From contig NZ_FOZM01000002.1 in the NCBI RefSeq assembly GCF_900114675.1, positions 543,959-607,958 on the forward strand: 64,000 bases of DNA. The letters run 5' to 3'. Source of the stretch: Yoonia litorea. GTDB lineage: Bacteria; Pseudomonadota; Alphaproteobacteria; Rhodobacterales; Rhodobacteraceae. The notes under the pieces were generated by a model. It searched no databases. It was not told the origin of the DNA and saw nothing but the letters and a program-made list of their open reading frames with translations. Below are positions 8,763-16,256 of the stretch, in pieces (within the stretch, counting starts at the first letter, position 1; every line of letters begins with the position of its first letter). The position numbers and the translations under genes are program-made.

Positions 8763-10652
8763 TCAGAAGAACAACGCCAGCCCTGTCATCGAGACGATCA
8801 GGAACAGTACCGTCATGATCCCCCCTGAGCGGACGAAATCCATCACGCGATAGCCTGCCGGCCCCATGATCAGCGCGTTCACCTGATGCGTCGGAATCAG
8901 GAAAGAGTTTGATGTGGAAATCGCCACGGTCAGGGCAAAAACAGCCGGATTCGCGCCTGCTTCGACAGCAATCGAAATTGCAAGCGGCACCAGAAGCACC
9001 GTCGCGCCGACGTTCGACATCACCAGCGTAAAGACCGTCGCCAGCACCGCGATGCCGATCTGCAATGCCAGAACCGGCCATCCGTCCAGCAAAACGAGGA
9101 TCTGATGCGCGATCCAGCCAGCGGTGCCTGTGTTCTGCACCGCCTGCCCCAGAGGAATAAGCGAGGCGAGCAGGAAAACCGTGCTCCAGCTTACTGCGGC
9201 GTAGGCTTCGTCAATCGAAAGCACACGGCTCAGGATCATGCCAAGCGCCCCTGTCATCAGGCAAAGCGAAAGCATCACATCGGTAAAAAGGATCAGCCCC
9301 AGTGTGATCGCAAAAAAGACCAGCGCGGGTTTGACCTTGTGGGGGCGCATTTCCTCTTGCGGGAAATCAGAGGTCACCACGACGAAATTCTTGTCCTTCT
9401 TGACCCGCGCAAGGCGTTCCCACTGCACGTGCACGACCAGCGTATCGCCTGCCTGCAACGGAACCAGACCCACATGGGTCGCGGGATGATCGTCGGTTTC
9501 GACGTGACTCAGCGTCTCTTCGCCGCGATGGATCGCAAGGATCGACAGCCCATGGCTTTGGCGCAGACGCAGATCAATCGGGGCGCGCCCGATAGCAGCC
9601 GAGCCCGGCGGAATGACGACCTCTGCCACGCCTGATTCAGTCGCCGCGAAATCGTCGGCAAACACATCGAGTTCGGGCAGGATTTCCAACCCGAAAGGGT
9701 GCGCGAATTCCTCCCAGACCACGCGTCTGAGCCCCAGAATTGCAAGCCGCGACGGCGCTTCGATCACGGTGTCGGCCATGGGTGCGATGACCTTCTTGCC
9801 GCGATAAGAGGTCCCGAGGATATAAAGGTGATGCGCCATCATGATGTCAGACAGCTTTTGCCCGATCAGGATCGAGCCTTCTGGCACCTTGATTTCAAAG
9901 AAGTCCGCGCGCAGCCCATAGGTCTTTTCGATGTAGACCTGCATGGACCGCGCAGAATTCGCATCCGCCCCGTAGTCGCGCGATTTGGGCAGAATCCACC
10001 GCCCGAAGACGACAAAATAGATGATCCCTGTCAACACCAGCATGATCCCGATGGGCGTCACCGAAAACAGGCCGAATGTCTCCATCTGTTGATCGGCTGG
10101 CAGCATGGCATTGCCAGACAGGATCAGGTCGTTGAGCAGGATCAACGGTGACGACCCCACCAACGTGATGGTCCCGCCAAGGATCGCGCAAAAGCCCATC
10201 GGCATCAAAAGACGGCTGAGCGGGATGCCTGTGCGCGTCGCGATCCGGCTGACAACCGGAATAAACAGGGCCGCAGCACCCACGTTTTGCATAAACGAGC
10301 TGATCACCCCGACAGAGCCGGAGACGATAGGAATGATCCGGCCTTCGGTCTCGCCCCCGCGTTTCAGGATCAGCGCGGCAACCTTTGACATCAGGCCCGT
10401 GCGGTCCAGCCCCGCGCCGATGATCATCACCGCGATGATCGAAATGACCGCATTTGACGAAAAACCGACGAAGAGGTCGGCAGGCCGTGCAAGGGTTTCA
10501 AGACCCGGCAGGTAGCTCAGCCCGCCAAGCAGGACGAGAACCATCACCGCGGCCACATCAATTCTGACAATTTCAGAGACAAACAGAAAAACGGTAAGGC
10601 CAAGCAGGCACAGGACGGCCATCATCTCGAACGTCAAGACCGGCGCTTCCAT
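8763..10652 (-). CDS. SLC13-family anion permease with internal TrkA_C domains
   Basis: A 629-residue inner-membrane carrier. Two blocks of hydrophobic segments (about residues 8-190 and 430-629, CitMHS/ArsB-like fold) flank a soluble insert holding two RCK_C/TrkA_C regulatory domains: one beginning IKVPEGSILIGQKLSD and one beginning EVVIPPGSAAIGR. This architecture belongs to the SLC13/DASS group, which imports sulfate, dicarboxylates or similar anions with sodium or protons; substrate not assignable here. AGGAGG lies 6 bases before the ATG at 10652. It has no co-directional partner. Confidence 0.9.
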   Translation of the reverse strand: MEAPVLTFEMMAVLCLLGLTVFLFVSEIVRIDVAAVMVLVLLGGLSYLPGLETLARPADLFVGFSSNAVISIIAVMIIGAGLDRTGLMSKVAALILKRGGETEGRIIPIVSGSVGVISSFMQNVGAAALFIPVVSRIATRTGIPLSRLLMPMGFCAILGGTITLVGSSPLILLNDLILSGNAMLPADQQMETFGLFSVTPIGIMLVLTGIIYFVVFGRWILPKSRDYGADANSARSMQVYIEKTYGLRADFFEIKVPEGSILIGQKLSDIMMAHHLYILGTSYRGKKVIAPMADTVIEAPSRLAILGLRRVVWEEFAHPFGLEILPELDVFADDFAATESGVAEVVIPPGSAAIGRAPIDLRLRQSHGLSILAIHRGEETLSHVETDDHPATHVGLVPLQAGDTLVVHVQWERLARVKKDKNFVVVTSDFPQEEMRPHKVKPALVFFAITLGLILFTDVMLSLCLMTGALGMILSRVLSIDEAYAAVSWSTVFLLASLIPLGQAVQNTGTAGWIAHQILVLLDGWPVLALQIGIAVLATVFTLVMSNVGATVLLVPLAISIAVEAGANPAVFALTVAISTSNSFLIPTHQVNALIMGPAGYRVMDFVRSGGIMTVLFLIVSMTGLALFF

Positions 10653-11052
10653 CGTTACCTCCTGACGGCAAGCCTAACGGCAATGCGCCGCCGCGCAAAG
10701 ATATGTCGCGGGTCTTGTGAAACTCTTCTTCTTCATGTGGTTATTCGGTCAGACCGGGCAAGGCGGGGAAGGCAACGCGCGGTTGTGTAAGTGGCCGGAA
10801 AGCAATCGTGTCTAATGTCCTGTCTTGGATATCCAGCCACGGAAGCTGACACCTTCCGGTCAAGATCAGGTTTCGCATTGGTCCTCAGACCACCCCCTCA
10901 TTGGGTGCAGGACACGCGCGACGCAATTGGAAGGTTTTCGGCCTTCCAAAGCGAGAGACCATTTGTGGCGGGCCCGCCCCCTTGATCTTCCATTTAATAC
11001 ACTGCCGATTGCCGGGCCGCCCTGATGGGCCGCCGGGCCATTTGTGCTGGGA
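10653..11052. other. 400-base non-coding region with several hairpins
   Basis: Lies upstream of the leftward SLC13 gene and downstream of the leftward UbiH gene. No reading frame with codon-like composition and a ribosome-binding site was found. It holds a cluster of potential RNA hairpins: CGGAAG/CTTCCG (10840-10858), a GTCCT/AGGAC stem with inner CACCC/GGGTG (about 10881-10915), TTGGAAGG/CCTTCCAA (10927-10949) and the palindrome GGCGGGCCCGCC (10967-10978). No T-tract follows any of them. It may contain a small RNA, or only a promoter and leader. Confidence 0.35.
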
Positions 11053-12264
11053 TCACCCCCGCATCAGCCGCGGCAGGTCTCCGGTGAGGCCAGCCGCCTC
11101 GCGGATGAAATTGCGTCTTAGCCCCGGCGCGGCATTCACCAGCCCCATGCCGATGTCCCGCACAGTGCGCAACAACGGGTTGTCGTTGGAAAAGAGCTTG
11201 TTGAAGGTATCCGTGGCCAGTGCCAGCGTCGCCGTATCGAACCGCCGCCATTGCTGATAGCGTGCCAGCACCTGTGGGCTGCCGATGTCTTCGCCGCGGC
11301 TACGGGCCGTTTCCAGCACATCGGCCAGCGCGGCCACATCGCGCAGACCGGCATTCAGCCCTTGGCCCGCAATCGGATGCACCCCATGCGCAGCATCTCC
11401 CACCAGCGCCAGACGCTCTGCGATAAAACTGTTGGCAAGTGTCAGGTTCAGCGGATAGGCGTAGCGCGCACCGACAAGGCTGATCTGGCCCAGAAAGCTT
11501 CCGAAGGCAGGCCGCAAGGCCTCCAGAAAATCGGCGTCATCCATGGCGACCAGCTCTTTCGCGCGGGCCTCTGTCTCGCTCCAGACGATTGAACAGCGGT
11601 TGCCGGTCAAGGGCAGGATCGCCAGTGGTCCTGCGGGCATGAAGAACTGATGCGCGATACCGCCATGCGGCTTTTCGTGGGCGACGGCGCAGACAACGCC
11701 CATCTGGCCGTAGCCCCATCCGGTGCGCTTGATCCCTGCGCGTTCAGCGGTGCCGCTGGCCCGCCCGTCGGATCCCACCAGCACGCGTCCGGTGACGGTC
11801 TTGCCAGAGGCGAGCGTGACTTGCGCACGGTAAGCGTCGGCCTCTTGCGCGACCACGGTCTCTTGGGAAAGCTGTGTGATCAGCGGGCTCTCGGCCATTG
11901 CGTCCAGAAACGCGCGGCGCAGATGCCTGTCCTCAACCATAAAGCCCATCGGGCCTTCTTCGATTTCGGCATGATCAAAGTGCATCATCCAAGGGGACGG
12001 TCCCTCGCCAGCGCGGCCGTCGGTCACTTTGATTTCCAGCATGGGCTGGGCCTTGTCCTTGATCGCGTCCCACACCCCGATCCCGCGCAACAGCCGCATG
12101 GAGGCATGGGCCAGCGCGTAGGACCTGCCGTCAAACGCGGGGTCCTTGCGGGTGTCAATCGGCAGGCGGTCAATGATGGTCACGCGAAAACCGGCGTTCG
12201 CGACCGCCAGGGCAAGCGCGGGCCCGTTCAGCCCGCCGCCAACGATAATCAAATCAGTATCCAT
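11053..12264 (-). CDS. UbiH/UbiF/COQ6-family FAD monooxygenase (ubiquinone biosynthesis)
   Basis: A 403-residue flavoprotein hydroxylase. The N-terminal dinucleotide fold GGGLNG is at 9-14, and the second FAD motif GDAAHGVHPIAGQGLN lies near residue 300; both are hallmarks of the COQ6/UbiH family that hydroxylates the ring in aerobic ubiquinone synthesis. I start at the ATG at 12264, where the Rossmann motif sits at the usual distance; the frame is open further upstream but that part reads into the divergent amidase promoter. Which ring position it acts on cannot be told. COQ9, another ubiquinone factor, is 12 kb away. Confidence 0.87.
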   Translation of the reverse strand: MDTDLIIVGGGLNGPALALAVANAGFRVTIIDRLPIDTRKDPAFDGRSYALAHASMRLLRGIGVWDAIKDKAQPMLEIKVTDGRAGEGPSPWMMHFDHAEIEEGPMGFMVEDRHLRRAFLDAMAESPLITQLSQETVVAQEADAYRAQVTLASGKTVTGRVLVGSDGRASGTAERAGIKRTGWGYGQMGVVCAVAHEKPHGGIAHQFFMPAGPLAILPLTGNRCSIVWSETEARAKELVAMDDADFLEALRPAFGSFLGQISLVGARYAYPLNLTLANSFIAERLALVGDAAHGVHPIAGQGLNAGLRDVAALADVLETARSRGEDIGSPQVLARYQQWRRFDTATLALATDTFNKLFSNDNPLLRTVRDIGMGLVNAAPGLRRNFIREAAGLTGDLPRLMRG

Positions 12265-12346
12265 GCTGCGCAATATGCGTCCCGGACCGGGATTGTCCAT
12301 GCGCCGCTTGGCCGCTAGGTATCTTTCAAAAGAACGGGAGAGCGAC

Positions 12347-13690
12347 ATGGACGACTGGCGGTGGATGACAGCGGCTGACCTTGGCCGTGCAATTGGCGCA
12401 GGCCAGATTGATCCTGTGGCGCTGACTGACACGTTTCTTGACGCCATTGATGCCCATGAGTTCCGGGACCGTATCTATGCGCGCGTGACCCACGACCGCG
12501 CACGGGCCGAGGCAAAGGATGCTGCATCGCGTGCGCAGTCGGGTTTGCGCCGTGGACCGCTGGACGGGGTGCCGATCTCCTGGAAGGATCTTTTCGACAC
12601 AGCCGGCATCGGCACCGAAGCTGGCACCAGACTGATGGACGGCCGCGTTCCCGACACAGATGCCGAGGTCTTGCAGAACGCCACGGCGGCAGGTCTGGTC
12701 TGCCTCGGCAAGACCCATATGTCCGAAATCGCTTTTTCGGGTCTGGGCCTTAATCCCGTCATGGGAACACCGCCTTGCGTGAATGATCACGACGCCGTGC
12801 CGGGCGGGTCATCCAGCGGTGCAGGGGCGTCTGTGGCATTCGGACTTGCGGCAGCGGGGATCGGGTCGGACACGGGCGGCTCAGTGCGCATCCCTTCGGC
12901 GTGGAATGATCTGGTCGGGCTGAAAACGTCCCACGGGCGTTTGTCGCTTGAAGGTGTCGTACCGCTTTGCCTGACCTTCGATACGGTCGGTCCGCTTTGC
13001 CGGTCGGTCGAGGACGCGGGGCTGTTCCTTGCCATTCTGGAAGGCAGCAAGCCTGCCGACCTGACCGCAGCGTCGCTGGACGGTGTGCGCCTGATGGTTC
13101 TGGATACGATTGTGCCGGATGATGTGCGCGATGCACCGCGTGAGGCCTTCGAAGGGGCCGTCGCAAAGCTCAAGGCAGCAGGCGCGCAGATCGAGCACCG
13201 CTTTTTCGCGCAGCTTTTTGATGCCTTTAACGTCGCAGGCGATCTCTATGCGGCTGACAGCTATGGCTGGTGGCGCGATCTGGTCGAGGCAAACCCCGAA
13301 AAGATGTTCCCGCAAATCCTTGAACGGGTGCGCGGCGGGCAAACGGTGAAGGGGGCCGACTATTGCGCTGGCTGGAACATGCTGCGCGGTATCCGGCGCG
13401 AGTATTTCGAATGGACCAGTCAGTTTGATGCCGTGATCATGCCAAGCGCCCCGATCCTGCCGCCCAATGCGGACCGGCTTTTGACCGACGATGACTATTA
13501 CAAATCCGAGAACTTACTGGCCTTGCGCAATACGCGGGTGGCGAATCTGATGGATGTCTGCTCGATCACTTTGCCGACGGCGGTGCCATCTTGCGGGATC
13601 ATGTTCAACGGGCAGCGCGGAACAGAAGAGCGGTTGCTGCGGTTGGCGGCAGCGGCGGAAAAGATCGTCAAAGGCGCGTCCGACAACTAG
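12347..13690 (+). CDS. Amidase (amidase-signature family)
   Basis: A 447-residue amidase-signature enzyme. The Ser-cisSer-Lys triad is visible: Lys80 in GVPISWKD, cis-Ser155 in GGSSSGAG, and nucleophile Ser179 in SDTGGSVRIP. It is related to GatA but shorter and stands alone, without gatB or gatC, so a general amide hydrolase is more likely than the Glu-tRNA amidotransferase subunit. GGGAGA precedes the ATG at 12347; the open frame extends upstream of this but overlaps the divergent UbiH gene. A perfect hairpin 58 bases after the stop looks like its terminator. Confidence 0.9.
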   Translation: MDDWRWMTAADLGRAIGAGQIDPVALTDTFLDAIDAHEFRDRIYARVTHDRARAEAKDAASRAQSGLRRGPLDGVPISWKDLFDTAGIGTEAGTRLMDGRVPDTDAEVLQNATAAGLVCLGKTHMSEIAFSGLGLNPVMGTPPCVNDHDAVPGGSSSGAGASVAFGLAAAGIGSDTGGSVRIPSAWNDLVGLKTSHGRLSLEGVVPLCLTFDTVGPLCRSVEDAGLFLAILEGSKPADLTAASLDGVRLMVLDTIVPDDVRDAPREAFEGAVAKLKAAGAQIEHRFFAQLFDAFNVAGDLYAADSYGWWRDLVEANPEKMFPQILERVRGGQTVKGADYCAGWNMLRGIRREYFEWTSQFDAVIMPSAPILPPNADRLLTDDDYYKSENLLALRNTRVANLMDVCSITLPTAVPSCGIMFNGQRGTEERLLRLAAAAEKIVKGASDN

Positions 13691-13748
13691 CTTTGCGCGA
13701 TATCAGCGGTCGCTGGGTGATTTCCTGCTGTCACACTGTAGAAACTGA

Positions 13749-13782
13749 AAAGCGCCCCTGGGAAGGCTCCCAAAGGCGCTTT
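13749..13782. terminator. Bidirectional rho-independent terminator
   Basis: Stem AAAGCGCC (13749-13756) pairs with GGCGCTTT (13775-13782), with inner complementarity CTGGGA/TCCCAA. Flanking A and T runs let it work for the rightward amidase gene and the leftward small exported-protein gene that converge on it. Confidence 0.7.
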
Positions 13783-13812
13783 CTAAGATTTCGCAGTCGT
13801 CAGGCGTGTGCC

Positions 13813-14061
13813 TTACTCGTCGTCTTCGACGATGGCAATCGACAGGCCTGGGGCATCAGCAAGCCCACCGGCGGCTTTGTCGGTTTTGCCGTTGCCGCCA
13901 TTGTTGGCACCGCCGGTGACCATGCCTTCTTCATCAAGGTTCAGGCCCCAGACGACCTTGCCGCCCCCGTTGACAACAACGGCGTCAAAGTGTCCACCGG
14001 CAAATGCGGCGGATGACATCGAAAAAATTGTAGCTGTTGCAAGTGCGATTGTCGTCTTCAT
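13813..14061 (-). CDS. Small exported Gly/Asn-rich protein, function unknown
   Basis: An 82-residue protein with a clear signal peptide (residues 1-21, cleavage after AFA) and a short acidic tail ending VEDDE. The mature part contains VVVNGGGKVVWGL and a Gly/Asn-rich stretch. GGAGG lies 8 bases before the ATG at 14061, a strong site that supports this start over the longer frame. The gene stands alone behind an AT-rich promoter region (14062-14232), so it may be well expressed. I recognise no family. Confidence 0.65.
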   Translation of the reverse strand: MKTTIALATATIFSMSSAAFAGGHFDAVVVNGGGKVVWGLNLDEEGMVTGGANNGGNGKTDKAAGGLADAPGLSIAIVEDDE

Positions 14062-14232
14062 TGTTTTCCTCCGGTTGTTAATGAACTTGATACGGAGGCT
14101 TTGCGACGCAGGATCAATATAATCGGACAATTGCGCAATTATCTTTCAAGCCATTGGATTAAATGAATAATATTATTGTTCGCCCAACCCCTCTCGTTCA
14201 TCCTGTCTTAATGTTGCCATATTCGATGCTGT
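14062..14232. promoter_or_regulatory. AT-rich upstream region of the small exported-protein gene
   Basis: This stretch is markedly richer in A and T than its surroundings (for example AATAATATTATTG near 14166-14180) and lies between the leftward kinase gene and the leftward exported-protein gene. It is a likely promoter region; I could not pick an unambiguous -35/-10 pair. Confidence 0.35.
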
Positions 14233-14739
14233 CTAAGCCGTGAGGACGAAGGTGCGCAAATCGTCGAAATCCGTGATCCGTTTCACTGTTGCCGTCCCCT
14301 CAACCTTCGTGACTTCATCCCGCACAAACGGCATCCAGTTGCGGTCGATGCTCCAGACTGTCTGAAACAGGGCCCGTGTTTCTGGCGGGTCTTTGTAGCC
14401 TGCGGGCATGTCCTCGGTCTGACCTGCCTGCCATTTCGCCTGTCTTTCTGCCAAGAGCCAGAAATTCTGCCACAGCGGGAAATCACACAAGATCACATGC
14501 GTCGCGCGGGCCAAGCGGGGGGCGAAGCTGCCCTTGAACCCCATGCCGTCGATAACCCATCCCTCGCTTGCGATCATGTCCTCGTGGGCGGCGTTGAATT
14601 GCGGCTCTGGCACCAGTTTCCAGTCTTCGGTCCACATGATCTTGTCGACCTCATGCAGGGGCAAGTTATGCTCTGCGGCCAATTTGCGGGCGAGCGTTGA
14701 TTTGCCACTACCGGCGTTTCCGAGGATTGCGATGCGCAT
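14233..14739 (-). CDS. P-loop nucleotide kinase-like protein (adenylate kinase/FlaR-type)
   Basis: A 168-residue cytoplasmic P-loop protein. Walker A GNAGSGKST is at residues 7-15, followed by LPLHEVDKIMWTEDW, the pattern of AAA_17/FlaR (topology modulation) proteins, which are adenylate-kinase-like ATPases of uncertain substrate. AAAGGAG lies 8 bases before the ATG at 14739, preferred over the upstream in-frame start at 14754. Trailing motifs WNFWLLAERQAKW match the lid-like region. Function remains general: small-molecule kinase or NTPase. Confidence 0.78.
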   Translation of the reverse strand: MRIAILGNAGSGKSTLARKLAAEHNLPLHEVDKIMWTEDWKLVPEPQFNAAHEDMIASEGWVIDGMGFKGSFAPRLARATHVILCDFPLWQNFWLLAERQAKWQAGQTEDMPAGYKDPPETRALFQTVWSIDRNWMPFVRDEVTKVEGTATVKRITDFDDLRTFVLTA

Positions 14740-14760
14740 GGGTGCTCCTTTCAAGCGCGA

Positions 14761-14979
14761 TTAGGGGGCGTTGGGCATGCGTTTGCAACCCAGCTCTCGC
14801 CCGGTGGGCACCACCGGGCATCGCCCGACCTCCCACAGGAGGGCGATTTGCGACGCCTCAATCCGCTCAATCGTGGCGATTATTGAAGGCCAGCGCGTGC
14901 CATAGGCGCTGCAAACGCCCTCCAAGTCGGGCGATGCCCTCTGCGCCTTGCATGACTCAAAAGCCACAATATCAGCCAC
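14761..14979 (-). CDS. Possible 72-residue protein overlapping a structured element
   Basis: An in-frame GTG at 14979 opens a 72-residue frame (starting MADIVAFESCKAQ when GTG is read as Met) that ends 21 bases upstream of the P-loop kinase start, the spacing of an operon partner. Against it: no clear ribosome-binding site, no recognised domain, and most of the frame overlaps the long inverted-repeat structure at 14816-14939, which would give such a frame by chance. I list it as doubtful. Confidence 0.22.
   Translation of the reverse strand: MADIVAFESCKAQRASPDLEGVCSAYGTRWPSIIATIERIEASQIALLWEVGRCPVVPTGRELGCKRMPNAP
14816..14939. repeat. Long imperfect inverted repeat / candidate structured RNA
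   Basis: Perfect 14-base outer arms GGGCATCGCCCGAC (14816-14829) and GTCGGGCGATGCCC (14926-14939) enclose a second stem, GGAGGGCG (14838-14845) with CGCCCTCC (14916-14923), continued by TTTGC/GCAAA and CGCCT/AGGCG. Together about 30 base pairs with one asymmetric internal loop and a 45-base apical part. An overlapping hairpin CCGGTGG/CCACCGG lies at 14801-14817. It could be a structured small RNA, a leader of the kinase gene, or a decayed palindromic element. Confidence 0.6.
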
Positions 14980-15066
14980 TTGTGCCCGATTTGCTGGACA
15001 GGGCCGCCCCCTGCGGGCTAGTTTGGACAAAAGCGGGGCGAAATGATCCCGTAAATTGAGGCAGTT

Positions 15067-16245
15067 ATGGTATTTCCCGAGCGGTTTTCGGACCTTCCGG
15101 CAGCGACGTGGCCACGCTTGCGTGCGCTTTTGGACGTGCCGACAAAGGCGTCCGAGACGATCAACATGACCATTGGCGAGCCGCGCCACCCGTTTCCTGC
15201 CTTTGTGGGCGAGATCCTTGCGGCCAATCTGCAGGGCTTTGGCAAATACCCCGACAACTACGGTGTGCCTGCACATCTGGAGGCCATTCAGGGGTTTCTG
15301 AACCGCCGCTATGGTCTGGATATCCCGACGGATCAAATCCTGACACTCAACGGCACCCGCGAGGGGCTTTACAACGCTGCGATGGCACTTTGCCGTGAGG
15401 AAAAGAACGGGCAGCAACCTGTCATTCTGACGCCCAATCCCTTCTATCAGGTCTATGCGGTGGCGGCCCTCTCTGTCGGGGCAGAGGCGCGCTATGTGCC
15501 TGCAACGGTGGAAAGCGGTCATCTGCCGGATTTTCACGCCTTGCCTGCGGATGTGCTGGACCGCACTGCGATTGCCTATGCCTGTTCACCTGCAAACCCG
15601 CAGGGGGCTGTCGCTGATGAGGGCTATTGGCGCGACCTGATCACGCTGGCCGAGAAGCATGACTTCATGATCTTTGCGGATGAATGCTACTCGGAGATTT
15701 ACCGCGACACGCCCCCGCCCGGGGCGCTTGAGATTGCCACCCGTATGGGGGCCGATCCCGAGCGCGTTGTAATCTTCCATTCCCTGTCGAAGCGATCGAA
15801 CCTGCCGGGGTTGCGCGCAGGCTTCTGTGCTGGCGGACCGGAGGCGATCAAGCGTCTGCGCCTGTTGCGCGCTTTTGCCGGTGCGCCTTTGTCAGAGCCG
15901 TTACAGGCCGTTGCGACAGCGGCGTGGAACGATGAGGCGCATGTGGTCGAGAACCGCGCGCTCTATCATCGCAAATACGCGATTGCCGACGACATTCTGG
16001 GGCATATCGATGGCTACCAGTCCCCGCAGGCGGGGTTCTTTCTCTGGCTGCCGGTTGACGATGGCGAAAAAGCCGCCGTGCATCTTTGGCAGGAAACGGG
16101 CGTGCGCACATTGCCGGGCGCCTATCTGAGCCAGACACAAGACGGGGTGAACCCCGGTGAAAAATACATCCGGGTCGCAATGGTGGCCCCAACACAAGAA
16201 ATGCAGCGCGGATTAACCCTGATCCGCGACTGTCTATATGGTTGA
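15067..16245 (+). CDS. Class I/II aminotransferase (DapC/aspartate aminotransferase-like)
   Basis: A 392-residue PLP-dependent fold-type I enzyme. The PLP Lys is Lys242 in [17 protein letters not shown] (174-180), Asp205 and Tyr208 (FADECYSE) complete the cofactor site. The pattern [13 protein letters not shown] is typical of N-succinyldiaminopimelate aminotransferases (DapC) and related aspartate aminotransferases in alphaproteobacteria. A lysine-pathway role would fit with dapB in the window, but the substrate is not proven. The last codons overlap the longer possible start of ftsK, so the two genes are coupled. Confidence 0.85.
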   Translation: MVFPERFSDLPAATWPRLRALLDVPTKASETINMTIGEPRHPFPAFVGEILAANLQGFGKYPDNYGVPAHLEAIQGFLNRRYGLDIPTDQILTLNGTREGLYNAAMALCREEKNGQQPVILTPNPFYQVYAVAALSVGAEARYVPATVESGHLPDFHALPADVLDRTAIAYACSPANPQGAVADEGYWRDLITLAEKHDFMIFADECYSEIYRDTPPPGALEIATRMGADPERVVIFHSLSKRSNLPGLRAGFCAGGPEAIKRLRLLRAFAGAPLSEPLQAVATAAWNDEAHVVENRALYHRKYAIADDILGHIDGYQSPQAGFFLWLPVDDGEKAAVHLWQETGVRTLPGAYLSQTQDGVNPGEKYIRVAMVAPTQEMQRGLTLIRDCLYG

Positions 16246-16256
16246 GGAACGACACG

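Noticed and set aside
10653..11052. Known RNAs (tmRNA, SRP RNA, 6S RNA) in the 400-base gap
   Set aside because: I looked for the tag peptide, the GGAAGCAGC-like SRP loop and tRNA-like ends and saw none; the hairpins do not match these by eye.
12347..13690. Annotation of the amidase as gatA
   Set aside because: It lacks neighbouring gatB/gatC and is shorter than GatA, though the signature is shared.
14980..15537. Leftward open frame extending from the possible 72-residue gene
   Set aside because: It is antisense to the 5' half of the aminotransferase gene and has no recognisable motif; only the last part could be coding.
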